Below are positions 17,401 to 27,355 of a DNA stretch of 40,238 nt, in pieces. The DNA is from an uncultured Prevotellaceae bacterium (GTDB lineage Bacteria > Bacteroidota > Bacteroidia > Bacteroidales > Bacteroidaceae): NCBI GenBank assembly GCA_902776545.1, contig CACYQO010000030.1, positions 1 through 40,238 on the forward strand. The letters run 5' to 3'. A program made the translations under genes and the position numbers. Within the stretch, counting starts at the first letter, position 1. Every line of letters starts with the position of its first letter. The notes below the pieces were generated by a model that was not told the origin of the DNA, did not search any database, and was given only the letters and a program-made list of their open reading frames with translations.

Positions 17401-17408
17401 CAAAGATA
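17401..17408 (-). promoter_or_regulatory. -7 box of the HTCS promoter
   Basis: On the minus strand this reads TATCTTTG, a perfect TAnnTTTG box followed by CAGTCGA, the same downstream bases as in the GH115 and GH51 promoters. It lies 23 nt upstream of the HTCS ATG, giving a very short leader. Confidence 0.7.
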
Positions 17409-17437
17409 GACCTTTTTTTTGAATTACCAAGGAAAAA

Positions 17438-17484
17438 TGGAACAAAAAAATAAAAAAATGAAACAATTTTGAACTTTTGTTCCA
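17438..17484. promoter_or_regulatory. Candidate operator: inverted repeat TGGAACAAAA / TTTTGTTCCA
   Basis: Perfect 10-nt arms at 17438-17447 and 17475-17484 lie in the 160-nt divergent region between the HTCS and GH115 genes. The right arm covers the -33 TTTG of the GH115 promoter. A natural candidate binding site for the HTCS AraC domain; not proven. Confidence 0.45.
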
Positions 17485-17503
17485 GATTTTAGTGTTATCT
17501 TTG
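17476..17503 (+). promoter_or_regulatory. GH115 promoter (TTTG - 16 nt - TATCTTTG)
   Basis: -7 box TATCTTTG at 17496-17503 with TTTG at 17476-17479. The spacer is shorter than the usual 19-20 nt, so the -33 assignment is weaker than the -7. The start codon is 34 nt downstream. Confidence 0.65.
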
Positions 17504-17537
17504 CAGTCGAAATATAATTATTATCACTTTTATCCAA

Positions 17538-20048
17538 ATGAAGCACTTATCACTGACAAAAAAAATCATGGCCATGGCTCTGTTGTCGCTGGCCCTGTCG
17601 ACGGAAGCAAATGCCGCCGACACCTTCGTCTCGTTCGAACCCACCGCCGGCGCCTGGCAACTGAGCGACATCACCATCGGCCTTGCCGAAGGAGAGCACT
17701 CCTGCGTGACCATCGCCGCCGCCAACCTCGCGACCGACTTCGAAAAAGTCACCGGCACCAAAGCCTCCATCATTTCTCCTTCCTCCTTCCTCCTTCCTCC
17801 TTCCTCGAAAATCTTTATCGGCACCGTCGGCGTCAACAAGCAGATCGACCAGTGGGTGAAGCAGGGTGTGCTTAGCGACCTGAAGGGCAAGACGGAGAAA
17901 TACATCATCAAGACCATCGGCAACCAGCTGGTCATCGCCGGCAGCGACAAGCGCGGCACCGTTTATGGCATCTACGAGCTGTCGCGCCAAATCGGTGTCT
18001 CACCCTGGTACTACTGGGCCGACGTGCCCGTGGAGCGTCACACCTCTTTATATATAAAGGAGGGCGAATACACCGACGGGGAACCCGCCGTCAGATACCG
18101 TGGTCTCTTCCTCAACGACGAGGCGCCCTGTCTCACCACATGGGTGAAGAACACCTTCGACACCGACTACGGCGGCCACAAGTTCTATGAGAAGGTGTTC
18201 GAACTCATCCTCCGTCTCAAGGGCAACTACCTGTGGCCTGCCATGTGGGGGTGGGCCTTCTATGCCGACGATCCTGAGAACCTGAAGACCGCTGACGCCA
18301 TGGGCGTGATGATGGGAACGTCGCACCACGAGCCGATGGCCCGAAACCACCAGGAGTATGCCCGTGACCGTAAAGGCTGGGGCGCCTGGAACTACGCCAC
18401 GAACAAACAGAATCTCGACCGTTTCTTCCGTGAGGGTATCGAGCGCATGAACGGTACCGACGACATCGTCACCATCGGCATGCGTGGTGACGGCGACGAG
18501 GCCATGGGCAATGGTACTGATACAAAGCTTCTGGAGAATATCATCAACAACCAACGCCGCATCATCAAGGAGGTGACGGGCAAGTCTGCCGACAAGACGC
18601 CACAGATCTGGGCACTCTATAAAGAGGTACAGGACTACTACGATGCCGGTCTGCGTGTGCCCGACGACGTGACCATCCTGCTCTGTGACGACAACTGGGG
18701 CAACGTGCGCCGTCTGCCCACCGCCGAGGAACAGAAGCGCAAGGGCGGCTGGGGACTCTACTACCATGTGGACTATGTCGGTGCCCCCCGCAACTCGAAG
18801 TGGATCAACGTCACCCCTATACAAAACATGTGGGAACAACTTCAGCTGGCCTATTTCGGTGGCATCCAGAAGCTCTGGATCCTCAACGTCGGCGACCTAA
18901 AGCCTATGGAATATCCCATCCAGCTCTTTATGGACATGGCATGGAATCCCTCGAAATACCGCGTGGACAATCTGCTCGACCATACCCGTGACTTCTGTGC
19001 TGAGAGTTTCGGCGAAGACCAGGCCTGCGAGGCAGCTCAGCTGCTGAACCTCGTGAGCAAGTACAACGGTCGCATCACCTCCGAGATGCTCGACGCTAAG
19101 ACCTACACCACCTGGGAGTTCGCTCAGGTCGTCAGCGACTATCAGGCGCTTGAGACCCGTGCCCTCCGGCAGTTCATCACGCTCAAGCCCGAAGCCCGCG
19201 ATGCCTACCGTCAGATTGTGCTCTTCCCCATCCAGGCAATGGGCAACATCTACGAAATGTACTACGCCCAGGCCATGAACCACCAGCTGGCCGCACAAAA
19301 TGACCCCGAGGCGAACTGCTGGGCAGAGCGCTGCCGCAAGGCCTTCGAACGTGACCAGCAGCTGAACCTGCAATACAACAAGGAGATCGCCGGTGGCAAA
19401 TGGGACGGTATGATGATTCAGAAGCACATCAGCTATAAGATCTGGAACGACAACTTCCCCGCCGATGTCTGTCCCGATCTCATCGAGGTCAAGGCACCCA
19501 CGGAGGGTCCGACGTTCAGTGCCGTCCACGGTTATATCAGCATTGAGGCCGAGCACACCTGGAACCGTCAGGATGCATCCGCCGCCAAGTGGACCGTCAT
19601 CCCCTACATGGGCCGTACCCTCAGTGGCATCTCTCTGATGCCCTACACTGTCGGCACAGATGATGCAAAATTGACCTACCGCTTCAAGGACAACGGCACG
19701 AAGACGGCCAAGATCCACATCATCACTAAGTCTACGCTCGACTTCCTCGACAAGGGTGGCCTCATCTACGATGTAGCGGTAGACGGCAATAGTCCCGTGA
19801 GTGTCAACTTCAACGCCAACCTTAACGAGAAGCCGGAGAACATCTACAGCATCTACTACCCCACCATCGCCAGTCGTGTGGTGGAGAAGGAAGTAGAACT
19901 GCCACTCTCAGCTTCTCAGGACATCCACACCTTGACCATCCATCCCCAGGATCCCGGCATCGTCTTCGAGAAGATCGTCATCGACCTTGGTGGTTACCAG
20001 CGCCAGTTCCTCTTCGGCAACGAGTCGCCCAAGACCTATCAGAAATAG
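17538..20048 (+). CDS. GH115 xylan alpha-1,2-glucuronidase
   Basis: 836 aa with a signal peptide (cleavage near 'EANA'). The GH115 core is clear: 'RYRGLFLNDEAPCLTTWVKN', 'LRLKGNYLWPAMWGWAFY', 'MGVMMGTSHHEPMARNHQEY', 'TIGMRGDGDEAMG' and 'LCDDNWGNVRRLP', followed by a beta-sandwich C-terminal part ('GYISIEAEHTWNRQDA'). GH115 enzymes remove 4-O-methyl-glucuronic acid from internal and terminal xylose units of glucuronoxylan; the location is likely periplasm or cell surface. First gene on the right side of the divergent HTCS promoter region. Residues about 80-91 ('IISPSSFLLPPSSKI') are encoded by a perfect 4 x 7-nt array, in frame, in the N-terminal domain ahead of the catalytic barrel. The length is at the lower end for the family. 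Confidence 0.93.
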   Translation: MKHLSLTKKIMAMALLSLALSTEANAADTFVSFEPTAGAWQLSDITIGLAEGEHSCVTIAAANLATDFEKVTGTKASIISPSSFLLPPSSKIFIGTVGVNKQIDQWVKQGVLSDLKGKTEKYIIKTIGNQLVIAGSDKRGTVYGIYELSRQIGVSPWYYWADVPVERHTSLYIKEGEYTDGEPAVRYRGLFLNDEAPCLTTWVKNTFDTDYGGHKFYEKVFELILRLKGNYLWPAMWGWAFYADDPENLKTADAMGVMMGTSHHEPMARNHQEYARDRKGWGAWNYATNKQNLDRFFREGIERMNGTDDIVTIGMRGDGDEAMGNGTDTKLLENIINNQRRIIKEVTGKSADKTPQIWALYKEVQDYYDAGLRVPDDVTILLCDDNWGNVRRLPTAEEQKRKGGWGLYYHVDYVGAPRNSKWINVTPIQNMWEQLQLAYFGGIQKLWILNVGDLKPMEYPIQLFMDMAWNPSKYRVDNLLDHTRDFCAESFGEDQACEAAQLLNLVSKYNGRITSEMLDAKTYTTWEFAQVVSDYQALETRALRQFITLKPEARDAYRQIVLFPIQAMGNIYEMYYAQAMNHQLAAQNDPEANCWAERCRKAFERDQQLNLQYNKEIAGGKWDGMMIQKHISYKIWNDNFPADVCPDLIEVKAPTEGPTFSAVHGYISIEAEHTWNRQDASAAKWTVIPYMGRTLSGISLMPYTVGTDDAKLTYRFKDNGTKTAKIHIITKSTLDFLDKGGLIYDVAVDGNSPVSVNFNANLNEKPENIYSIYYPTIASRVVEKEVELPLSASQDIHTLTIHPQDPGIVFEKIVIDLGGYQRQFLFGNESPKTYQK
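17776..17803 (+). repeat. 4 x 7-nt perfect array (CTCCTTC) inside GH115
   Basis: Four identical heptamers. In frame they give Ser/Pro/Phe/Leu residues. The gain or loss of one unit would shift the frame. Confidence 0.85.
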
Positions 20049-20059
20049 TGAATTGCCCG

Positions 20060-20086
20060 TAACGTTCGTCATGTTCGTTGCGTTCG
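20060..20086 (+). repeat. 3 x 9-nt array (nnnnGTTCG)
   Basis: Units TAACGTTCG, TCATGTTCG, TTGCGTTCG, starting 11 nt after the GH115 stop. Same family of short arrays at gene boundaries. Confidence 0.6.
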
Positions 20087-20098
20087 CAGAACACAATT

Positions 20099-20130
20099 AA
20101 TTCCCGAAATGCTTGGTCGTTTCGGGAATT
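20099..20130. terminator. 11-bp hairpin between GH115 and GH51
   Basis: AATTCCCGAAA (20099-20109) pairs perfectly with TTTCGGGAATT (20120-20130), loop of 10 nt. The U-tract is weak (TTTAT). It overlaps the -33 region of the next promoter, so it could be a terminator for GH115 mRNA, an operator, or both. Confidence 0.5.
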
Positions 20131-20135
20131 TATCG

Positions 20136-20143
20136 TATCTTTG
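20136..20143 (+). promoter_or_regulatory. -7 box of the GH51 promoter (TATCTTTG)
   Basis: TATCTTTG followed by CAGTCGA, as at the GH115 and HTCS promoters; the leader to the ATG is about 25 nt. No good -33 TTTG is seen, which fits dependence on an activator. Confidence 0.6.
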
Positions 20144-20173
20144 CAGTCGATAATCCCAAAACTGATTAACAAT

Positions 20174-22192
20174 ATGAACAAACGAACCCTTCTCGCTGCA
20201 TTCTTTGCAGCTGCCACCATGGGTCTGAGCGCCCAGAAGGCCATGACACCCCCGCAGGGTGGCAAACAAATTAGTGACGAATTGATCGGCATCTTCTTCG
20301 AGGACATCAACAATTCTGCTGATGGCGGCCTCAATGCTGAGTTGGTACAGAACGGCTCCTTCGAATTCTCGCCCGCAGAGCGCGACGGATGGGGTGCCGG
20401 TACAGCCTGGAAACAGATCCGCCCAGGACACTCGCTGGGAACCATTCAGGTGAGGATGGACAACCCCGTACATCCTAACAACGCCAACTACCTGCGCCTC
20501 CACACCGAACGCGTGAAGGAGTATTTCGACTATAAGGGATGGAAAGGCTTCGGCCTCCAGAACGACGGTTTCGACGGTATCTCCGTGAAGGCTGGGGAGA
20601 AGTATGATTTCTCTGCCTTTATGCGCAACGTGAACGGCGGTGCCAAGCAAGTGCGCGTGGTGCTCGTGGAGCAGTTGCCAGGATGGCCTCCCAAGGATCC
20701 GAAACTGTTGGCAGAGACCATCATCGACGTCAAGGATAATGCCTGGAAGAAGTACGAGGCCGTACTGACACCAGACTCCACTTGTCAGAAGGCTTCGCTC
20801 CAGCTGCTCGTGCTGAACACCGGCGACATGGATATCGACGTGGTGTCGCTGATGCCCGAGGATACCTATATGGGCCACGGCATCCGCAAGGACCTTGCCC
20901 AGGCACTGGCTGACCTGAAGCCGAAGTTCATGCGCTTCCCCGGCGGTTGCGTGGTTCATGGCGGTGGCGACGGATTCTGGAACACCTACCGCTGGAAGAC
21001 GACCATCGGACCTAAGGAGACACGCCGTCAGCTGAAGAACACTTGGGGCTATCACCAGAGCTGTGCCGTGGGTTACTTCGAGTATTTCCAGTTCTGTGAG
21101 GACTTAGGCATGGAGCCCGTACCCATCCTGCCCGCCGGTGTGAGCTGTCAGGGTGCCAACGGTGGCTGGAACATGTGGCCGACACAGGCTCAGGACGTGG
21201 TGCCGATGTCGGAGATGGACGAGTGGGTGGACGAATGTATTGACCTCATTGAGTGGGCCAACGGTGATCCTGCCACGAACAAATGGGCGAAGATGCGTGC
21301 TGACGCCGGTCACCCGAAGCCCTTCAACCTGAAATACCTCGGTATCGGTAACGAGGAGAAGATCTCTCCAGAGTTTATCGAGCGCTTCAAGTATATCTAT
21401 GAACGCGTGATGAAGGCTCATCCAGAGATTATCATCGTGGGTACTGCCGGTCCTGGTTCGCATGAAGGAAATCCCGACTTCGAGGCAGGCTGGAAGCTGG
21501 CAGAAGAGTTGGGTATGCCCATCCTCGACGAGCACTACTACGAGCCGAACGACTACTTCCTGAACAAGCGTCAGTATGACAACTATCCCCGTGACCGCAA
21601 GACGAAAGTGTATCTCGGAGAGTATGCCGCCAAGGACAAGAAGCTCATCGACGCCCTCGCAGAAGGTCTATATCTACTCCACGTCGAGCGTAACGGTGAT
21701 GTAGTTTCCATGACTTCATACGCCCCGCTTTTCGCCCGTAAGGACGGTACTCAGTGGAACCCCGATCTGATCTACTATGACAACGAGCGTACGTTCCTCA
21801 CCTGCAGCTACTATGTGCAGCAGATGTTCGGTCTGTCGTCGGGAAACTACTATTATGGCAACTGCGTGATGTTCGAGGGCGACGAGGCCGGTGTCAGCCA
21901 GCCGGAGGAGAATGTTCACTATGGCCAGAGCGTCGTGCTCAACACCAAGACGCGCCAGCTCTTCGTAAAGATCTGTAACGCCACGGCAGAGGCGAAGACC
22001 GCACACCTGGACCTCTCGCGTTTCAAGATCGGGAAGTTTGCTGAGAAGATGACAATCTCCGGACAGCCCGAGGATGAGAACAACTTCGACAAGCAGCCCA
22101 TCGCTCCCGTGAAGGAGACCATCAAGATAAAGAAGCGCATGGACGTGGAGGTAGCACCTTACTCTTTCTCGCTCTACACAATTAAACTGTAA
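20174..22192 (+). CDS. GH51 alpha-L-arabinofuranosidase
   Basis: 672 aa from the ATG at 20174, which starts a signal peptide ending 'GLSAQ'; in-frame codons upstream are promoter DNA. The N-terminal part carries 'ISDELIGIFFEDINNSADGG', the classic GH51 opening, then a carbohydrate-binding-like insert. The catalytic barrel has the acid/base Glu394 in 'LGIGNEE' and the nucleophile Glu483 in 'VYLGEYAAKD', and the C-terminal beta-sandwich ends 'PYSFSLYTIKL'. Reaction: release of L-arabinofuranose from arabinoxylan and its oligosaccharides. It follows GH115 with its own promoter. Confidence 0.93.
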   Translation: MNKRTLLAAFFAAATMGLSAQKAMTPPQGGKQISDELIGIFFEDINNSADGGLNAELVQNGSFEFSPAERDGWGAGTAWKQIRPGHSLGTIQVRMDNPVHPNNANYLRLHTERVKEYFDYKGWKGFGLQNDGFDGISVKAGEKYDFSAFMRNVNGGAKQVRVVLVEQLPGWPPKDPKLLAETIIDVKDNAWKKYEAVLTPDSTCQKASLQLLVLNTGDMDIDVVSLMPEDTYMGHGIRKDLAQALADLKPKFMRFPGGCVVHGGGDGFWNTYRWKTTIGPKETRRQLKNTWGYHQSCAVGYFEYFQFCEDLGMEPVPILPAGVSCQGANGGWNMWPTQAQDVVPMSEMDEWVDECIDLIEWANGDPATNKWAKMRADAGHPKPFNLKYLGIGNEEKISPEFIERFKYIYERVMKAHPEIIIVGTAGPGSHEGNPDFEAGWKLAEELGMPILDEHYYEPNDYFLNKRQYDNYPRDRKTKVYLGEYAAKDKKLIDALAEGLYLLHVERNGDVVSMTSYAPLFARKDGTQWNPDLIYYDNERTFLTCSYYVQQMFGLSSGNYYYGNCVMFEGDEAGVSQPEENVHYGQSVVLNTKTRQLFVKICNATAEAKTAHLDLSRFKIGKFAEKMTISGQPEDENNFDKQPIAPVKETIKIKKRMDVEVAPYSFSLYTIKL

Positions 22193-22197
22193 TTATA

Positions 22198-22396
22198 AAC
22201 CACAGATTACGCAGATTTCACAGATTTATATTTGTCACTGATTATCATGATGAAACTGATTATCACAGATTTGGACGCAAGCGTCCTTCCGAGCGCAGCC
22301 ATCGCGGCTTCAGCCGCAGAAATCAGTACAAATCAGTTAAATCTGTATTACTAGTGTCTCATGAAAAAATCTGTGAAATCTGCGAAATCTGTGGTT
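22198..22396. repeat. Nested inverted-repeat element with 9-nt unit arms
   Basis: The left arm (22198-22227) is about three 9-nt units of the CACAGATTT type. The right arm (22367-22396) is its inverse with 29 of 30 positions matching. The 139-nt interior has further inverted copies (ACTGATTNT / AATCAGT) and two small GC-rich hairpins, GGACGCAAGCGTCC and GCGGCTTCAGCCGC. A TATATTTG at 22227-22234 could be a promoter for the next gene. It occupies nearly the whole GH51-esterase gap. Confidence 0.75.
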
Positions 22397-22417
22397 AAAA
22401 ATACAAGCAAAACTTAA

Positions 22418-24439
<2,022 letters not shown>

Positions 24440-24547
24440 TATTCGCAAATGTTACAAAAAACCATTGAAATTATAACATTTATGCATTTTGAAACAAATG
24501 AAAAAGTTTCTGAAACATGAGATAAATAGAGTTTCAATTTTTTGTCG

Positions 24548-24555
24548 TAACTTTG
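24548..24555 (+). promoter_or_regulatory. -7 box TAACTTTG upstream of a leader terminator
   Basis: Good TAnnTTTG box, 206 nt upstream of the GH95 ATG. Transcription from it would immediately meet the terminator at 24613. GAAACA occurs twice upstream (24491, 24513) and may be a regulator site. Confidence 0.6.
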
Positions 24556-24612
24556 CACCAGATTCAAGAATAAAATTGTTTTAGTTATATTAGTAGTTAG
24601 TAGTTTTTCCTT

Positions 24613-24657
24613 CCCCGGGACCCAAGAAAAGCGTTTCTTGTCCCGGGGTTCTTTTTT
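24613..24657 (+). terminator. Strong intrinsic terminator in the GH95 leader
   Basis: CCCCGGGA (24613-24620) pairs with TCCCGGGG (24641-24648), extended inward by AAGAAA/TTTCTT with loop AGCG, then TTCTTTTTTAAA. It lies downstream of the -7 box and upstream of the GH95 start, so it ends a roughly 90-nt RNA or acts as an attenuator. Confidence 0.8.
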
Positions 24658-24660
24658 AAA

Positions 24661-24749
24661 GGTAAAAAAGTAAAAAAGTAAAAAAATAAAAAAGTAAAAA
24701 GGTAAAAAGGTAAAAAAGTAAAAAAGTAAAAAGGTGAAATAGTAAATAA
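24661..24749 (+). repeat. 11-unit 8-nt array (GTAAAAAA/GTAAAAAG)
   Basis: GTA (once ATA, once GTG) recurs at exactly 8-nt spacing from 24662 to 24742, eleven times. The longest array in the window. It lies between the leader terminator and the GH95 ATG at 24761 and has the same unit as the arrays around the TolC-like start. Confidence 0.85.
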
Positions 24750-24760
24750 TAAACTTAGAT

Positions 24761-27235
24761 ATGAACAGACTATTGATGATTTTTCTGCTTAGCGCCATGA
24801 CGACTCTGGCCGCTCAAGCCCAACAACACAAGTTATGGTACAATCAGCCGGCACGACACTGGCTGGAAGCATTACCTGTAGGTAACTCCCACCTCGGCGC
24901 CATGGTCTATGGCAAGACCGATACCGAGGAAATCCAGCTGAATGAGGAAACCTTCTGGAGCGGTTCGCCACACAATAACAACAGCCCTGAGGCAAAGGCT
25001 CATCTGCAGGAAGTGCGCGATTCCATCTTCGCCGGCAAGGAAGAGGCGGCCCACGCCATCATCGACAAGTATTTCTTCAAGGGGCCCCACGGCATGCGGT
25101 TCCTCCCCCTGGGAAGTCTGAAACTGGCTTTCGATCATACGGACGTCACGGATTTCCGTCGGGAGCTGAACCTCGGCGATGCCCTCGCCACCACCTCTTA
25201 TATATATAAAGATGTGAAATACGAGCGTACGGTCTTCGCTTCGCAGGCCGATAACGTCATCATCGTCCGCATCAAGGCCGACAAGAAGCGGGCACTCTCC
25301 TTCGGAATCGCCTTCACCAGCCAATTGCAATCAAAAGTCATCGCACCTATCGTGAAAGGCGGCAACGGACAGGTGAACATGCTGTCGGCTACCGTCGAAG
25401 GTGTGGAGCAGGAAGGCATACAGCCAGGACTGAAGGCAGACTGTAAGGTTTTGGTTGAAGCCGACGGCAAAATGAAGACCGACGGTGAATCACTCCGCGT
25501 GGACGGTGCCACCACAGCGACACTCTATATCGTGGCTGCCACGAACTTCGTGAACTATCAGGACGTCAGTGGCGACGGAGAGAAAAAGAACAAGGAGACA
25601 CTGGCCTCGCTGCACGGGAAGAGTTACGAGCAGCTGCAGAAGGCCCATCTGAAGAAATACCAGGAGCAGTATAACCGGGTGTCGCTGATTCTGAGTAATC
25701 CGAATACTCAGATTCCCACTGACCAGCGCCTCGCTCAATTCGACGGCTCTGATCTCGACATGGTATCGCTGATGATGCAGTACGGCCGCTATCTGCTGAT
25801 TTCCTCTTCGCAGCCCGGCGGACAACCCGCAAACCTCCAGGGCGTCTGGAACGACAAGAAAGATGCCCCCTGGGACTCAAAATACACCATCAACATCAAT
25901 GCCGAGATGAACTACTGGCCTGCACTCATCGGCAACCTCGCAGAGACGCAGCAGCCGTTTTTCTCGATGATCCGCGACCTCAGTGAGACCGGTGTCAAGA
26001 CCGCTCAGGAGATGTATGGCTGTCGTGGCTGGGTGGCCCATCATAACACCGACCTCTGGCGCATTGCAGGCCCTGTCGACGGTACTACCTGGGGCATGTT
26101 CCCCACAGGAGGTGCCTGGCTCACCACCCACCTCTGGCAGCACTATCTCTATACCGGCGACAAGCAGTTCCTCGCCGAATACTACCCCATCATGAAGGGC
26201 GCTGCCGACTTCCTGCTCGACTACCTGCAGCCCTATCCTGCCGACGGCTATATCAAGAATGCCGCAGGCTGGCTCGTCACGGCACCCACCGTCTCGCCGG
26301 AGCATGGTCCTGTGGGTAAGCAGACCACCGTCACCGCCGGTTCTACGATGGACAACCAGATTGTCTTCGATGTACTCTCCCAAACCCTCGCCGCCGCCAA
26401 AATCCTCGGCAAAGACGATTCTTCACTCTTCACTCTTCACTCTTCACTCAAGAAGCTTCCTCCCATGCAGATAGGCCGCTACGGACAGTTGCAGGAATGG
26501 ATGATCGACGGCGACGACCCCAAGGATGAGCACCGTCACATCTCCCATCTCTACGGCCTCTATCCCTCCAACCAGATATCGCCCTACTCCCACCCCGATC
26601 TCTTCACAGCTGCAGCGAACACCCTGAACCAGCGTGGAGATATGGCCACAGGCTGGAGTCTCGGCTGGAAGATCAACTTCTGGGCCCGAATGCTCGACGG
26701 CAACCATGCGTTTACAATTATCAAGAACATGCTCAACGTGATTCCCTATACCACCGAATGGGGGCCCCGTGGCGGTACCTATCCCAACCTCTTCGATGCC
26801 CATCCGCCCTTCCAGATCGACGGAAACTTCGGTTGTGCGGCAGGTGTCTGTGAGATGCTTCTGCAGAGTCACGACAATGCCGTCCATCTGCTGCCGGCCC
26901 TGCCCGACGCCTGGAGCCAGGGAGAAGTGAAGGGTCTGCAGGCCCGTGGTGCCTTCACCGTTGACATGTCATGGAGTGACGGACAGCTGCAGAAGGCCAC
27001 CATCACCTCGAAGATCGGAGGCACCCTGCGACTGCGTTCTTATGTTCCCCTGAAGGGCAACGGTTTGCGCAAGGCCGCCGGAGCCTGTCCCAACCCGCTG
27101 TTCGCATCGCCGGAGATCCCGAATCCCCTGCATTCATCGGAGTTGTCGGAGTTACAGCTGATCCCCGTGAAGGAGGTCTTCGAGTACGACATCGACACAA
27201 CACCAGGGCAGATTGTTGCTTTAAGCAGGCAATAA
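24761..27235 (+). CDS. GH95 alpha-L-fucosidase / alpha-L-galactosidase
   Basis: 824 aa with signal peptide (ending 'LAAQAQ'). The N-terminal GH95 domain opens '[20 protein letters not shown]', followed by an (alpha/alpha)6 catalytic domain. Residues corresponding to the known GH95 set of Bifidobacterium AfcA are visible: Asn378 and Asn380 in '[10 protein letters not shown]', Glu514 in 'SPEHGP' and Asp687 in 'QIDGNFGC'. GH95 enzymes invert alpha-1,2-L-fucosyl bonds. A GH95 in a Bacteroides ovatus complex-xylan locus acts on alpha-L-galactose, and with a xylan locus around this gene that activity is plausible. An in-frame 4 x 7-nt array encodes '[12 protein letters not shown]' (about residues 552-563), in a loop after the catalytic Glu region. 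Transcription may depend on read-through of the leader terminator. Confidence 0.9.
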   Translation: MNRLLMIFLLSAMTTLAAQAQQHKLWYNQPARHWLEALPVGNSHLGAMVYGKTDTEEIQLNEETFWSGSPHNNNSPEAKAHLQEVRDSIFAGKEEAAHAIIDKYFFKGPHGMRFLPLGSLKLAFDHTDVTDFRRELNLGDALATTSYIYKDVKYERTVFASQADNVIIVRIKADKKRALSFGIAFTSQLQSKVIAPIVKGGNGQVNMLSATVEGVEQEGIQPGLKADCKVLVEADGKMKTDGESLRVDGATTATLYIVAATNFVNYQDVSGDGEKKNKETLASLHGKSYEQLQKAHLKKYQEQYNRVSLILSNPNTQIPTDQRLAQFDGSDLDMVSLMMQYGRYLLISSSQPGGQPANLQGVWNDKKDAPWDSKYTININAEMNYWPALIGNLAETQQPFFSMIRDLSETGVKTAQEMYGCRGWVAHHNTDLWRIAGPVDGTTWGMFPTGGAWLTTHLWQHYLYTGDKQFLAEYYPIMKGAADFLLDYLQPYPADGYIKNAAGWLVTAPTVSPEHGPVGKQTTVTAGSTMDNQIVFDVLSQTLAAAKILGKDDSSLFTLHSSLKKLPPMQIGRYGQLQEWMIDGDDPKDEHRHISHLYGLYPSNQISPYSHPDLFTAAANTLNQRGDMATGWSLGWKINFWARMLDGNHAFTIIKNMLNVIPYTTEWGPRGGTYPNLFDAHPPFQIDGNFGCAAGVCEMLLQSHDNAVHLLPALPDAWSQGEVKGLQARGAFTVDMSWSDGQLQKATITSKIGGTLRLRSYVPLKGNGLRKAAGACPNPLFASPEIPNPLHSSELSELQLIPVKEVFEYDIDTTPGQIVALSRQ
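26422..26449 (+). repeat. 4 x 7-nt perfect array (TTCACTC) inside GH95
   Basis: Four identical heptamers in frame. The reverse complement GAGTGAA is close to the GTGAAGA/GTGAAAA units at 2788-2815. Confidence 0.85.
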
Positions 27236-27305
27236 ACGGCCTTGCAGACACTCCTAAAAAATGTCAATGATACTTATACGAAAGTATATGTTACAAATGG
27301 AAATA

Positions 27306-27333
27306 TTTGATGCAAGTTTTTTTCGTACCTTTG
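27306..27333 (+). promoter_or_regulatory. GH3 promoter (TTTG - 16 nt - TACCTTTG)
   Basis: -7 box TACCTTTG at 27326-27333 and TTTG at 27306-27309, with the same 16-nt spacer as the GH115 promoter. ACAAATGGAAAT just upstream (27293) resembles ACAAATGAAAAA upstream of GH95 (24494). The ATG is 22 nt downstream. Confidence 0.65.
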
Positions 27334-27355
27334 CACCGATAAAATTCCATTTTAT

